From assembly GCA_028865235.1 (NCBI GenBank), contig CP114561.1:1756001-1820000 (forward strand): a stretch of 64,000 bases of DNA, read 5' to 3'. Made by a program: the position numbers and the translations under genes. This stretch comes from Candidatus Manganitrophus sp. Its GTDB lineage: Bacteria > Nitrospirota > Nitrospiria > SBBL01 > Manganitrophaceae. This document shows positions 39,551 to 50,264 of the stretch, piece after piece; position 1 is the stretch's first letter; each line of letters starts with the position of its first letter. The notes beneath the pieces are model-generated. The model worked only from the letters and a program-made list of their open reading frames with translations. It ran no database searches and was not told where the DNA came from.

Positions 39551-41154
39551 GGTTTCTCTACCTCAAGGGCCGCCTCGGCAGCCGGGAGTTCGGCCACGGC
39601 GGGAGCGACCGGCGCGATTTCCTTTTCCGCCGCCATCGGCTTATTCTCCCAATTCGGATTCACCTTTTGAACGATGTTGATGATCGCCGGCTCCATGATC
39701 CGGATAAACGGTTTCGGATAGAGCCCGATCCAGAACATAAAAAGAATCAGCGGCGCCATATAGGCGATTTCGCGCCGATTCATGTCGAGGAGGTTTCTGT
39801 TCTCCTCTTTGTCGATCGTGCCGAACATCATCCTCTGGAAAAGCCAGAGCATGTAGGCCGCCCCCAAAATAATTCCGAGCAGTGCCACCGCGGCATAAAT
39901 TTTATTGTATTGAAAAGCGCCGACCAGGATGAGGAACTCCCCGACGAAACCGTTCAAGCCGGGAAGTCCGATTGAGGAAAACATCGTGATGGCAAAAAAT
40001 ATGGCGAAGATCGGCATTTGATAAGAGAGCCCGCCGAAATCGGCGATCAGACGGGTATGGCGGCGTTCATAGATCATGCCGACGATCAGGAAGAGGGCGC
40101 CGGTCGAGATCCCATGGTTGATCATCTGAAGGACGCTCCCGGTAATTCCCTGGGGATTCAGCGCGAACATCCCCAACATCACGAAGCCCAAATGACTCAC
40201 CGAAGAATAGGCAACCAGCCGCTTGATGTCTTTTTGCGCCAGCGCCACTAACCCTCCATACACAATCCCGACAAGTGATAGAATCGCGATGAGCGGGACA
40301 AAGTAATGGCTCGCCGCCGGAAAGAGGGGGAGGCAGAAGCGGACGAAACCGTAGGTCCCCATTTTCAGGAGGACCCCCGCCAGCAAAACGCTCCCCGCCG
40401 TCGGCGCGTCGGTGTGCGCGTCGGGAAGCCAGGTATGGAAGGGAAACATCGGCACCTTGACCGCAAAACCGAGAAAGAAGGCGAGGAAAAGCCAGATCTG
40501 GAAAGGCCAGAGGGGGAGGTTCATTTTCGAGAGCTCGATCAGATTGAATGTAAATTCGCCGGTTCCGTATTCGGGATTTCGGTTGAGGAAATAGAGGGCC
40601 AAAATCGCCAGGAGCATAAAGAGACTGCCGAAAAGCGTATAGAGGAAGAACTTGATCGCGGAGTAAAGCCGGCGGCCGCCTCCCCAGATGCCGATGAGGA
40701 AATACATCGGGACCAGCATGATCTCCCAGAAGATATAAAAGAGGAAGAGATCGAGCGACATGAAGACCCCCAACATCCCGGTCTGGAGAAAGAGAAGCGA
40801 AACATAATATTCCTTGACCCGCTCGTGAACGGCGGTAAAAGAGCTGACAACGGCGATGGCGCAGAGGATCGTCGAGAGGAGAATCAACAGGAGGCTGATC
40901 CCGTCGATCCCGAAGTGGTACTCGACCCCCAGGGTCGGAATCCACGACCCCTTCTCGACGAACTGCATGTCGGCCCGAGAAGAATCAAACCCGAACAGGA
41001 GGAGAAAGGAGACGAGCATATCGACGATCGTGACGCCGAAGGCGGTGTACATGATCTTCTTGTGATCATCCTTGTTCAAGAACAATAGGATCAGGCAGCC
41101 GATGAGCGGAATATAGGCGACCAAGGATAAGATGGGAAAACCGAAACTGTTCAT
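39547..41154 (-). CDS. nuoM: NADH-quinone oxidoreductase subunit M
   Basis: The second antiporter-like subunit. Markers are 'EIMLVPMYFLIGIWGG', 'KVPMFPFHTWLPDAHTDAPT' (discontinuous helix 7) and 'VALAQKDIKRLVAYSSVSHLG'. 535 residues, with an Ala/Glu/Pro-rich C-terminal extension of about 35 residues that is longer than usual. ATG at 41154 has AGGGAGG upstream. Only one NuoM is present, unlike '2M' complex I. Confidence 0.96.
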   Translation of the reverse strand: MNSFGFPILSLVAYIPLIGCLILLFLNKDDHKKIMYTAFGVTIVDMLVSFLLLFGFDSSRADMQFVEKGSWIPTLGVEYHFGIDGISLLLILLSTILCAIAVVSSFTAVHERVKEYYVSLLFLQTGMLGVFMSLDLFLFYIFWEIMLVPMYFLIGIWGGGRRLYSAIKFFLYTLFGSLFMLLAILALYFLNRNPEYGTGEFTFNLIELSKMNLPLWPFQIWLFLAFFLGFAVKVPMFPFHTWLPDAHTDAPTAGSVLLAGVLLKMGTYGFVRFCLPLFPAASHYFVPLIAILSLVGIVYGGLVALAQKDIKRLVAYSSVSHLGFVMLGMFALNPQGITGSVLQMINHGISTGALFLIVGMIYERRHTRLIADFGGLSYQMPIFAIFFAITMFSSIGLPGLNGFVGEFLILVGAFQYNKIYAAVALLGIILGAAYMLWLFQRMMFGTIDKEENRNLLDMNRREIAYMAPLILFMFWIGLYPKPFIRIMEPAIINIVQKVNPNWENKPMAAEKEIAPVAPAVAELPAAEAALEVEKP

Positions 41155-41163
41155 GAATCCTCC

Positions 41164-43121
41164 CTAAAACATGAAAACGACGGCAAGGACCACAATCCCC
41201 ATCACCATCGCCAGGACATAATTTTGAACCGCACCGGTCTGCAGCCGCCGCAACCCCCGCGCACCGACATCGAGGGTGGCCGAGACGCCGTTCACCGTTC
41301 CGTCGACAATATAGATATCAAAAATTTCCGAAATCTTACTTTCCAGGAGGGTCACCCAGCCGGAGGCGTTCACCAAACCGTCGAGGACCCATTGATCGAA
41401 GGTCCAGAGAAAATTTGCGAACCAAAGGAGCGGCCGGACGATCACCGCCTGGTAAATCTCATCCACCCAATATTTGTTGACGAGGGCCGTATACAGTCCG
41501 CGCGCCCTTTCCGCCAACAGGTTGGGGAGCTGCGGTTCCTTGATGTAAAAGTGGCGGGCCAACGCCCATCCTGCCACGGCGATGATCGTGGAAAGCGCCA
41601 TCAGGCCCAGCCCCACGGTGAGAGAGGGATGATGCGCCTCGTGGCCCCCCTTCGCGATAATGGGGGAGAGGAAATGGTGGATCCATCCCGACTCGGGGGA
41701 AAACCGACCAACATCCCGACCAGAAGGGAAAAACCGGCGAGAATCATCAATGGAACCGTCATCGAGGAGGGGGACTCATGAATATGATGCGCCACCTCAT
41801 GGTCGACCCGTGATGGACCGTGGAAGGTCATGAAGAGAAGGCGGAACATATAAAACGAGGTCATCAGGGCGGTAATCACGGCGACCCCCCAGAGGAGATA
41901 ATGTCCCCCGACGAAGGTCGATACAAGGATCTCATCCTTGCTCCAGAATCCGGCGAGCGGGGGATTCCCGGCGATGGCGATCGTCCCGATCAAAAAGGTT
42001 TTATAGGTGATCGGGATCTTATTATACAGTCCCCCCATCTTCCGCATGTCCTGCTCCCCGGAGAGGGCATGAATGACGCTGCCGGAGCCGAGGAAGAGAA
42101 GCCCCTTGAAGAAAGCATGCGTGAAGAGATGGAACACGCCGGAGACATACGCCCCCACGCCGCAGGCGAAGAACATATATCCGAGCTGGCTGACGGTGGA
42201 GTAGGCCAATACCCGCTTGATGTCGGTCTGCACCAGCCCGATCGACGCGGCGAAAATCGCCGTGATCGCCCCGACCACCGCGACCACTTCCATGGAAAAA
42301 GGGGCGAGGGCGAAGAGGGCGTTCGAGCGGACCACCATGTAGATCCCCGCCGTCACCATCGTCGCGGCATGAATCAGGGCCGAGACCGGGGTCGGCCCTT
42401 CCATCGCATCGGGAAGCCAGACATACAGGGGAACCTGAGCCGATTTCCCCATCGCTCCGATAAAGAGGAAGAGGGTAATCGCCGTGGCGACCGACTCGGT
42501 GGCGAGGTTTGCGTTCGGAAAGACATCGAGATAACGGACCGAGCCATACGTCACGAAAATAGTAAAGATGCCCATCAGGAAACCGGCGTCGCCGATCCGG
42601 TTGACGATGAATGCCTTGTTTCCGGCCGTGGTGGCCGACGGCTTCTGGTACCAAAAACCGATCAGCAGATACGAGCAGAGCCCGACCCCTTCCCAGCCGA
42701 CGAACATCAACAGATAGTTGTCGCCGAGGATCAGGATCAGCATCGAGAACATGAAGAGGTTCAGATAGGTGAAGAAGCGGGCGTACCCCTCGTCATGATG
42801 CATGTAGCCGGCGGAGTAGATATGGACCAGCAACCCGACCCCGGTCACCACCATCAGCATGATCGCGGTGAGCGGATCGATCAGGAAGGCGATGTTGACC
42901 CGGAAATTGGCCGAAGCGATCCACTCATAGAGGGTAATGGTCGTGGCAGGAGCGCCCGTCGCCATCGAAATAAAAACCAAACAGGAGATCAGGAACGACG
43001 CCGCAACCGCCCCGATGGCGACCAGGTGGGCGCGCTCTTTGGTATGGGTCTTCCCGAAGAGTCCGTTAATCAGGGCTCCCAGCGCGGGAAAGATCGGAAT
43101 AAGCCATGCAAGTTGAATCAT
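41164..43121 (-). CDS. nuoL: NADH-quinone oxidoreductase subunit L (frameshifted)
   Basis: The distal antiporter-like subunit with the long lateral helix. Markers are 'VGWEGVGLCSYLLIGFW', 'AQVPLYVWLPDAMEGPTPVS' and 'VQTDIKRVLAYSTVSQLG'. The frame breaks at a run of five G (41695-41699). A sixth gives 'VGFPPESGWIHHFLSP' and a 652-residue protein ending with the membrane anchor 'VLAMVMGIVVLAVVFMF'. It lies between nuoK and nuoM. Confidence 0.95.
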
Positions 43122-43171
43122 GAGTAAAGCGTCCTACTTTCGATGAAAATTAGATCGGCGGAAAATTCCTC

Positions 43172-43474
43172 TTACCATCGCATCAGGTTGATTTCGTCGA
43201 CGTTCATGACGGCCCGAACGCGATAGAGCGCGATCACTAAGGCCAGTCCCAGCGCCACCTCCGCCGCGGCCATCGTCAAGACGAAAAAGACAACGACTTG
43301 TCCGGTGATCGATTGAAGATAATACGAATAGGCGACGAAGGTGATATTGGCCGAATTCAAAATCAGCTCGATCGAAAGGAGCACCATGATGATGTTTCGT
43401 CGAACCAAGACCCCCGTCACGCCGATGGCGAACAGGGCAAACGCGAGAAGAAGATACCACTCTAAAGGGACCAT
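43172..43474 (-). CDS. nuoK: NADH-quinone oxidoreductase subunit K
   Basis: 100 residues, three membrane helices. The conserved channel glutamates are in 'MVLLSIELILNSANI' and 'MAAAEVALGLALVIALY'. Intact, in the usual place between nuoJ and nuoL. Confidence 0.96.
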   Translation of the reverse strand: MVPLEWYLLLAFALFAIGVTGVLVRRNIIMVLLSIELILNSANITFVAYSYYLQSITGQVVVFFVLTMAAAEVALGLALVIALYRVRAVMNVDEINLMRW

Positions 43475-43525
43475 CTGATTACACCATCAAACCGAATCGT
43501 TACCGAATAAAATTCACAGCGCCTT

Positions 43526-44167
43526 CTATCCTTCATTTACAATCCGGCGCGCTTGAACCGTCAGAGACGCATCCTCCTTCATCGTTTCACGAGAGGAAGG
43601 GGCTTCAATGTGAGCCGCTTTTCCGTTTCCCGCCGTTCCGGGGAGCTCTGATTTCTTCTTGGGAGCGCCTCGCCTTCCCGCAAGAAGAATGGCGCCGAAC
43701 ATCGCGACCAGCAAAATAAATGAAGCGATTTCAAACGGGAAAATAAAGTCGGTGTAAAGGACCTTTCCAATCGACTGGGTATGCCCGGCCGCTCTCACCG
43801 ACTCAACCGTAAAGGTCCCCTTCTGGGCGATGAGCTCGGTCTTGAAGGCGGCCAAAAACATCAGGCCGAGAATAACCCCTCCCAGAAAGATCCCCACCGG
43901 GAGTTGCCGGTGGAGATAAAATCGCTCCTGCTTCGGGTTGAAGAGCATCAGGACGAAAAGATAGAGAACGAGAATGGCCCCCGCATAGACGATAATCTGG
44001 ACCGCCGCGATAAACTCAGCGTTTAAAAGAACATAAATACCGGCGACATGAATAAAAGTCACCAGAAGGGCCAGGGCGCTGTAGATGAGGCTCGGCGACG
44101 CCACGGCGACGACCGCGCCTCCCAGAATCATTGCCGCAAAATAAAGGAAGAGAAGTTGCGCCGTCAC
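43526..44167 (-). CDS. nuoJ: NADH-quinone oxidoreductase subunit J
   Basis: Five membrane helices in the first roughly 165 residues, including the pi-bulge helix region 'AAVQIIVYAGAILVLYLFVLML'-type motif (Y-A-G-A-I-x-V-L-x-x-F). A hydrophilic C-terminal tail of about 45 residues is longer than common. The start is GTG 44167, sharing its first base with the nuoI stop codon, so translation is probably coupled. Confidence 0.94.
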   Translation of the reverse strand: MTAQLLFLYFAAMILGGAVVAVASPSLIYSALALLVTFIHVAGIYVLLNAEFIAAVQIIVYAGAILVLYLFVLMLFNPKQERFYLHRQLPVGIFLGGVILGLMFLAAFKTELIAQKGTFTVESVRAAGHTQSIGKVLYTDFIFPFEIASFILLVAMFGAILLAGRRGAPKKKSELPGTAGNGKAAHIEAPSSRETMKEDASLTVQARRIVNEG

Positions 44168-44718
44168 TAAGCCGCCCCCTTCTTTGCGGTCGGGAATCCC
44201 TCTTCCTTCACCTGATTGAAGAAGGCCAGCCGCTCTTCGGTATATTTCGGACGCTTCTGGCGGTTCGGGAAATATTTATCCCCCAGCACCAGCATCATCT
44301 CTTTGTCCATGATCAGGCTTCGCTTGTTGCCGGTCGCCATTTCATACTCTTTGCTCGAAGCGAGAGCGTCGACCGGACAAGCCTGGACGCAGAAACCGCA
44401 GAAGACACATTTCGTCACATCGAGGATATAGCGCTTTGCAAAACGCTTTTGCGGCATGTCCTCCCGCTCGGCGCTCTCCACCGTGATGCAGTGCGAGGGG
44501 CAGGCCGCTTCGCAGAGGGCGCAGCCGACACACTTCTCGGTCATGTCGTCGTAGCGGAGGTGGACGATCACCCCCCGGTAGCCGTCGGGCAGATTCCGCT
44601 TCTGGTGCGGATACTGGTTGGTGATCGGCTTCACGAACATATGTTTGAAGGTCAAGCCGAGCCCTTTTGCGATCTCCGCAAACGACACCTTCTTAACCCA
44701 GTCGACTAAATTAGGCAT
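44167..44718 (-). CDS. nuoI: NADH-quinone oxidoreductase subunit I (2x[4Fe-4S])
   Basis: Holds clusters N6a and N6b. Two ferredoxin motifs are clear: 'CVGCALCEAACPSHCI' and 'CVFCGFCVQACPVDAL'. 183 residues. The C-terminal part binds the arm interface. It lies between nuoH and nuoJ in the usual order. Confidence 0.96.
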   Translation of the reverse strand: MPNLVDWVKKVSFAEIAKGLGLTFKHMFVKPITNQYPHQKRNLPDGYRGVIVHLRYDDMTEKCVGCALCEAACPSHCITVESAEREDMPQKRFAKRYILDVTKCVFCGFCVQACPVDALASSKEYEMATGNKRSLIMDKEMMLVLGDKYFPNRQKRPKYTEERLAFFNQVKEEGFPTAKKGAA

Positions 44719-44726
44719 GATTCCCT

Positions 44727-45746
44727 CTAGCGATTAAGGAAATAAACAACTGTCGATGTCACCAAAATATTCGCCAAGGACAACGGAAGCATAATCTTCC
44801 AACCGAATGCCATCAGCTGATCGAAGCGGAGGCGTGGCACCGTCGCGCGAAGCCAGATGTAAAAGAAGAGGAAGAGATAGACCTTGCCGATAAACCAGAC
44901 GACCGGCGGGATAAACTCCAAAAACGAGAGCGGCGCGTGCCAGCCGCCGAGGAACGCCACCGTCGCAATACAGGAGACCAGAATCATGTTGGCATATTCG
45001 GCCAGGAAGAAAAAGGCGAAGCGCATCCCGGAATATTCGGTAAAAAATCCGGCGACCAATTCGCTCTCCGCCTCCGGCAGGTCGAACGGAAGCCGGTTTG
45101 TCTCCGCGATGGCGCAGATCAGGTAGATCACGAAGGCGATCGGCTGGACGATGATGAACCACTTCCAGAAGCCTCCCCCCTGCGCCTGAGTCATCTTCAC
45201 CATCGAAAGCGACTGGGAAAGCAGGATCGGACCGACCAGCGCCAATCCGAGCGACAGCTCGTAGCTAATCACCTGCGCCGCCGAGCGGAGCCCGCCGAGG
45301 AGCGAGTATTTGCTGTTGGAAGCCCACCCGCCGAGCAAGATGCCGTAGGCGCCGAGCGAAGCGAAGGCCAGGATGTAGAGGATGCCGACGTTGATGTCGG
45401 TGATGACCGGTTTCAATTCGAGCGGGCCGATATGAAGGCTGTCTCTTCCGAACGGAACCACGGCAAACCCGATGAGCGCCGGAATGAGGACGAGAATCGG
45501 AGCCGCCGAGAAGATAATTTTATTGGCGCCGGCGGGGATGATATCTTCTTTGAAGAAGAGCTTCAAGCCGTCGGCGATCGGCTGCAGCAATCCGTGGGGG
45601 CCGACCTCCATCGGTCCCAAGCGATCCTGCATATCGCCCAAAACCTTCCGCTCAAGATAGGTCAAATAAGCCACATGCAGCAGGACCACCCCGAGCACGC
45701 CGCCGATCTGGACCAGAATGACGACCAATTTTAACATTGCATCCAT
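44727..45746 (-). CDS. nuoH: NADH-quinone oxidoreductase subunit H
   Basis: The membrane subunit forming the quinone chamber, eight helices. Markers are '[27 protein letters not shown]' (shortened: R-x-G-P...G-x-x-Q-x-x-A-D-x-x-K), '[20 protein letters not shown]' and '[19 protein letters not shown]'. 339 residues, intact. A palindrome lies between its start and the nuoG stop. Confidence 0.96.
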   Translation of the reverse strand: MDAMLKLVVILVQIGGVLGVVLLHVAYLTYLERKVLGDMQDRLGPMEVGPHGLLQPIADGLKLFFKEDIIPAGANKIIFSAAPILVLIPALIGFAVVPFGRDSLHIGPLELKPVITDINVGILYILAFASLGAYGILLGGWASNSKYSLLGGLRSAAQVISYELSLGLALVGPILLSQSLSMVKMTQAQGGGFWKWFIIVQPIAFVIYLICAIAETNRLPFDLPEAESELVAGFFTEYSGMRFAFFFLAEYANMILVSCIATVAFLGGWHAPLSFLEFIPPVVWFIGKVYLFLFFYIWLRATVPRLRFDQLMAFGWKIMLPLSLANILVTSTVVYFLNR

Positions 45747-45769
45747 GTTTTTATATGACCTATACGACT

Positions 45770-45791
45770 TATAGGTCCCATAGGACCTATA
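45770..45791. repeat. Palindrome in the nuoG-nuoH gap
   Basis: Perfect 9-bp arms TATAGGTCC and GGACCTATA are separated by 4 nt, with a further CCTATA-type motif just upstream. It lies between nuoG and nuoH and could act as an mRNA stabilising or processing hairpin. It may also be a small dispersed repeat. Confidence 0.65.
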
Positions 45792-45794
45792 AAA

Positions 45795-48374
45795 TTATTT
45801 TACCGAGACCGACACCTTCGAGAGGGTGACTCTTCCCCGCTCGGTGTAGAGGGCCCGTGTTTTCGGGTCTGTCGACACCGGAAGCAGCCGCTTGATCTCC
45901 ATTCCGAAATGCTCCGGGAAGAGGAGCGTTCCGATCGCCACCTTCTTGCTTAATTTCACAGGCGCCTGGACCGCCGCTTCCCCGCCGTCGGCGGAAATTT
46001 CGACGACCTCTCCATCCTCCAGACCCAACCGCTCCCCGTCGTCGGGATGCATCAACACCGCCTCTTTCGGGAAGAGCCCCAAAAGTCCGCCGGCATAGGT
46101 CGACATTTTCCCCGAATGGAAGAGAATTTGGCCGATCTGAAGATCGAAATGTCCGTTCGTCGCCGAAGGGGCCGGAGCCGCCAGCCGCCGGGTCGCTCCC
46201 TGTGCATGCGCCGAAATTCTGGCGGCCACCCCCTCCGGCGAGGAAGCGGGCCATCCGGCCGGCAATGTCATGACGATCTCTTTCCAGATCGCATCGGCAT
46301 CTTTGTAATGAAACGACTCTGCTCCCCCCCACTTCTTTCCGAGAAGGGAGAAGATCTCCCAATCGGGCTTCGCGTTCCCGAGCGGCTCGATCGCTTTCCG
46401 AACCTTCTGGATCTCCCCTTCATGGTTGGTGAAGCGACCCTCTTTTTCGGCGTAGCTCGTCGCCGGTAGGACGATGTGCGCCAGCGCCGTTGTCTCATTC
46501 GGGAAGAGCTCCTGGCAGATCAAGAGATCGAGTTTGCGCAGCGCCTCTTCCACCTTTTTCTGGGGAAGCGACCGAAGCGGGTTCTCTCCGACCAGATAGA
46601 GCGCCTTTATCTCTCCCCGCGCCGCCGCGTCGATCATTTCGCTGAGGGTCAGTCCGCCGGAGGTCGGCGTTAAACCGGGAAGGTATTCGGTGACACCCCC
46701 CATCTCAACCGCCCCCTGCACGTTGTTCTCCTTCGCCAGGGCAAGGATGCCTGCACCGGGCTTGTTGACCTGTCCGGCCAGGATCGCCAACTCGGCGAGC
46801 GCCACCACATTCTGATAGCCGTTCTCGCTTCGGGTGATCGCCCGGCCGAAGAGCAACACCCCGCGCTTCGCCCCGGCATAAAGTGCCGCCGCCGACTTGA
46901 AGGCCGGTTCGGCCACTCCGGTCGCCGCCTCGATCTGCGCAAAGGAGATTCCGGCCACCGACTGCTTCACCTTCTCTACGAAGGGGGCGTACGCAGAAAG
47001 AGGTGCGCTTCCTTCGACCAGCGCCTTGGTCAGTCCGAGAATCGCCGTTCCCTCGCTCCCCATTTTGATCTGAAGATGCTGCGCCGCCAGCCGCGGCAGG
47101 TGGCTTCGATAAGCATCGCTCTGCCGGTTGAAGGCATCGACCGCGATGAGCTTCGCCCCCCGCTTCTTGATCGCCTCCTTCACCTTGAGGCCGGTGATCG
47201 GATTCGACTCGGTCAACTCCCCGGCAAAGGCGAGCAGAACGTCGGCTTCGACGATGTCTTCATACCGCGCCAGCCGTGTGGTCCCGAAAACATCGTTGAG
47301 ACCGGCGACGGCATTGATGTGGCCGTAGCGGGCGCCGCTGTCGATGTTCGGGGTTCCAATGACCTTCCGCATCAGTTTCTGGAAGAGGTAAATCTCTTCA
47401 TTGGTGCAATGGGGCGAAATCATCCCGCCGATCGCCTGCGGTCCGTATTGGGCTTTAATGTGCTTGAGACCGGCGACGATTTTGTCGGTCGCCCCTTCCC
47501 AGGTGGTCTGGAGCTGCCGATCTTGCACCCGGACGGCCGGACGGGTCAGACGATCGGGGTGATTGATCGTTCCATAACCGAAGAAGCCGCGGGCGCAGAG
47601 ATCTCCCTCGTTTCGCCCGGTTCCCAGCTCCGAGCTGACCCGCTTCACGTCGTCTTTCACCGCCTCAATCGTCATCAGACAGCCGTCGCCGCAGTAGTTG
47701 CAGATCGTCTCGGTCTTCTTGAGCTGCCAGGGGCGGTAGTCGTACATCGCCAGCCGGCTGGTCAAAGCCCCGACCGGACAGATCTGGATGCAGCCGCCGC
47801 AGAATTCGCAGTCGAGCTCATGTTGGGCAAAAGCGCCGATTTGGTGGTAGGTGCTCCGGTCGATCGAGCCGAGCGCATTGGAGTCGATGACTTCATCGCA
47901 GTAGCGGACGCAGCGAAGACAGGAGACGCAGCGGTTCATCTCCTTCTCGACCAGCGGCCCGAAATAGGTCTTCTCGAAGACCCGCTTCTCCTCGGTGAAC
48001 CGGCTGGTGGTCGGAGAGTAAGCGTGGGCGAAATCTTGAAGCTGGCACTCTCCCCCTTGATCGCACTCGGGACAGTCAAGGGGATGATTGCCAAGAAGAA
48101 ACTCCATCACGCCGAACTGCGCATCCTTCACCCGGTCGGAGACCGATGAGACGACCATCCCCTCCGTCGCGGGGGTGCTGCAGGAGGTCTGAAGCTTCGG
48201 CATCTTCTCCACTTCCACCAGGCACATCCGGCAGTTAGCATCTGGCTTCAGCTTCGGGTGATAGCAGAAATGAGGGATCTCGATCCCCGCCCGCTTGGCC
48301 GCTTCGATCAGGAGGGTTCCCTTTTCGATCTCGATCTCGACGCCGTTAAATTTAATTTTGATCAGATTGCCCAT
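45795..48374 (-). CDS. nuoG: NADH-quinone oxidoreductase subunit G
   Basis: The largest peripheral-arm subunit, 859 residues. It has an N-terminal [2Fe-2S] ferredoxin ('FCYHPKLKPDANCRMCLVE'), the His-Cys cluster ('HPLDCPECDQGGECQLQD'), and two [4Fe-4S] motifs ('CVSCLRCVRYC', 'CEFCGGCIQICPVGAL'). A further C-x2-C-x3-C-x27-C set starts at 'CNYCGDGC', the off-path N7 cluster known from E. coli and Thermus. A molybdopterin-oxidoreductase-like body follows. Intact. ATG at 48374 lies 15 bp from nuoF. Confidence 0.97.
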   Translation of the reverse strand: MGNLIKIKFNGVEIEIEKGTLLIEAAKRAGIEIPHFCYHPKLKPDANCRMCLVEVEKMPKLQTSCSTPATEGMVVSSVSDRVKDAQFGVMEFLLGNHPLDCPECDQGGECQLQDFAHAYSPTTSRFTEEKRVFEKTYFGPLVEKEMNRCVSCLRCVRYCDEVIDSNALGSIDRSTYHQIGAFAQHELDCEFCGGCIQICPVGALTSRLAMYDYRPWQLKKTETICNYCGDGCLMTIEAVKDDVKRVSSELGTGRNEGDLCARGFFGYGTINHPDRLTRPAVRVQDRQLQTTWEGATDKIVAGLKHIKAQYGPQAIGGMISPHCTNEEIYLFQKLMRKVIGTPNIDSGARYGHINAVAGLNDVFGTTRLARYEDIVEADVLLAFAGELTESNPITGLKVKEAIKKRGAKLIAVDAFNRQSDAYRSHLPRLAAQHLQIKMGSEGTAILGLTKALVEGSAPLSAYAPFVEKVKQSVAGISFAQIEAATGVAEPAFKSAAALYAGAKRGVLLFGRAITRSENGYQNVVALAELAILAGQVNKPGAGILALAKENNVQGAVEMGGVTEYLPGLTPTSGGLTLSEMIDAAARGEIKALYLVGENPLRSLPQKKVEEALRKLDLLICQELFPNETTALAHIVLPATSYAEKEGRFTNHEGEIQKVRKAIEPLGNAKPDWEIFSLLGKKWGGAESFHYKDADAIWKEIVMTLPAGWPASSPEGVAARISAHAQGATRRLAAPAPSATNGHFDLQIGQILFHSGKMSTYAGGLLGLFPKEAVLMHPDDGERLGLEDGEVVEISADGGEAAVQAPVKLSKKVAIGTLLFPEHFGMEIKRLLPVSTDPKTRALYTERGRVTLSKVSVSVK

Positions 48375-48388
48375 GGTTTACCCTAAAT

Positions 48389-49696
48389 CTAATGTGACCC
48401 CGCCATCGCCAGCACCACGTTGGGACGGAATGGACAGCGCCGCTCCTGGATGTGGGTCTCGTATTCTTCCCTAAAATGCTTCAACGTGGAGAGGGCCGGC
48501 GCAACCTCCGCGTCGCCGAAGGCGCAGACGGTCCGCCCTTCGATCCGCTTGGAGAGGCTGACCAATAGATCGAGGTCTTCCATCCGCCCCTGACCATACT
48601 CAATCCGTTGCAGAATCTTCAGTAGCCAGGCGCTCCCCTCGCGGCAGGGGGTGCACTTGCCGCACGACTCATGATGGAAGAACTCCATCAGGTTCATCGC
48701 CGCCCAGACCATGCAGGTATCTTCATCCATCACCGTGACCGCCCCCGATCCGAGCATCGAGCCGGCCTGCGCGATCGATTCAAAATCCATCTTCACATCG
48801 AGATGGGCCTGGGTCAAAAACGGCGCCGAGGCCCCCCCGGGGATGATCGCCTTCAACTGTTTATTGCCCCGCATTCCCCCGGCATGCTCGTAGATCATCT
48901 CGCGGAGGGTGATCCCCATCGGAACCTCGTAATTGCCGGGCCGGTTGACATGGCCGCTGACGCAGAAGACCCGCATGCCGGCGCTCTTGGGTGTCCCCAG
49001 AGAAGCAAACCATTCGGGCCCTCGATTGATAATATAGGGGATGTTCGCCAGGGTTTCGACGTTGTTGACCACCGTCGGCTTTTGATAAAGTCCATGCGTC
49101 GCGGGAAAAGGCGGCTTGGTTCTCGGCTTCCCCCGCTTCCCCTCGATCGACTCCAGCAGCGCCGTCTCCTCCCCGCAGATATAGGCGCCGGCGCCGCGAT
49201 GCAGGACGACGTCGAGATCGAACCCGGTCCCGAAGATGTTCTTTCCAAAAAGGTTCGCTTGGTACGCCTCTTCGATCGCCCGTTGGATGATCTCCGCCCC
49301 CAAATCAAATTCTCCGCGGATGTAGACATATGCATTGTGAGAGCCGATCGCGTAGCAGGCGATCCCGATTCCTTCCAGCATCTGATGCGGGTCGTTTTCA
49401 ATCAATTGCCGATCTTTGTACGTTCCCGGCTCGCTCTCGTCGGCGTTGCAGCAGAGATACTTCGGTCCCGGATGGTCCTTCGGAATAAAGCTCCACTTCA
49501 TCCCCGTCGGGAACCCGGCTCCCCCTCTTCCCCGCAGCCCCGATTTCTTGACCATCTCGATGACTTCCGCCGGCGGAATTCCTTTGAGGACCTTCTCGAA
49601 GGCGGTGTAGCCGCCGGTCTTCCGGTATTCATCGAGCGTCCCTGTGTAGCCGGGCTGGGACATATTTTTTAATAAAACCAGTTCGTATTTCGGCAT
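48389..49696 (-). CDS. nuoF: NADH-quinone oxidoreductase subunit F (NADH-binding)
   Basis: Binds NADH, FMN and cluster N3. Markers are 'GLRGRGGAGFPTGMKW' (NADH), 'CNADESEPGTYKDR' (FMN), 'YICGEETALLESIEG' and the cluster motif 'ESCGKCTPCREG'. 435 residues. Its start codon touches the end of nuoE, so the two are co-translated. Confidence 0.97.
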   Translation of the reverse strand: MPKYELVLLKNMSQPGYTGTLDEYRKTGGYTAFEKVLKGIPPAEVIEMVKKSGLRGRGGAGFPTGMKWSFIPKDHPGPKYLCCNADESEPGTYKDRQLIENDPHQMLEGIGIACYAIGSHNAYVYIRGEFDLGAEIIQRAIEEAYQANLFGKNIFGTGFDLDVVLHRGAGAYICGEETALLESIEGKRGKPRTKPPFPATHGLYQKPTVVNNVETLANIPYIINRGPEWFASLGTPKSAGMRVFCVSGHVNRPGNYEVPMGITLREMIYEHAGGMRGNKQLKAIIPGGASAPFLTQAHLDVKMDFESIAQAGSMLGSGAVTVMDEDTCMVWAAMNLMEFFHHESCGKCTPCREGSAWLLKILQRIEYGQGRMEDLDLLVSLSKRIEGRTVCAFGDAEVAPALSTLKHFREEYETHIQERRCPFRPNVVLAMAGSH

Positions 49697-50235
49697 CAGG
49701 CCTTTCCTCCTAGCACCGGCAGCTGGAACGGCCCGGAGGCCATGGCACTTTTTCCCTCCCGCTTGAGATCGTCCAAGATCCGGTCGACCTTCTCGGCGGT
49801 CAGGTTTTCATAATAGCGGTTGTTGATCTGGACCATCGGAGCGGTTCCGCACGAGGCGAGGCACTCAACCAACTTGAGGCTGAAGAGCCCGTCTGGGGTG
49901 GTCTCGCCGATCCGGATTCCAAGGCGGCTTTGAAGGTGCTCGATGATCTGCCCCGCGCCGACCAGCGCGCAGGAGAGGGTCTTGCAGACCTGGATAACAT
50001 GTTTGCCGACCGGCTTGAGATTATAGAGAGTATAGAAGGTCGCGACGTCGTAGACCTGGACCGGCGTCAATTCCAGTAGCTCGGCGACATCGACCATTGC
50101 CGCTTCAGAAAGATAACCGACCTCTTTCTGAGCAATATGAAGCGCAGCGAGAAGGACCGATCGTTTGTCGGGATATTTTGGAAACTCCGCTTCGATGGCT
50201 GCTTTGGCTTTATCGGATAAAACTTTGAGTCTCAT
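49696..50235 (-). CDS. nuoE: NADH-quinone oxidoreductase subunit E
   Basis: A thioredoxin-fold [2Fe-2S] protein holding cluster N1a. The ligands are in 'QVCKTLSCALVG' (C-x4-C) and 'VECLASCGTAP' (C-x3-C). 179 residues. The N-terminal helical part contains 'LLAALHIAQKEVGYLS'. It precedes nuoF with overlapping ends. Confidence 0.97.
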   Translation of the reverse strand: MRLKVLSDKAKAAIEAEFPKYPDKRSVLLAALHIAQKEVGYLSEAAMVDVAELLELTPVQVYDVATFYTLYNLKPVGKHVIQVCKTLSCALVGAGQIIEHLQSRLGIRIGETTPDGLFSLKLVECLASCGTAPMVQINNRYYENLTAEKVDRILDDLKREGKSAMASGPFQLPVLGGKA

Positions 50236-50264
50236 GTTCTTTGTTTCCCTTTACTCGAACGACC

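Noticed and set aside
41820..43127. Long plus-strand open frame opposite nuoL
   Set aside because: The Arg/Glu/His/Asp-rich product is the typical antisense shadow of a hydrophobic membrane-protein gene.
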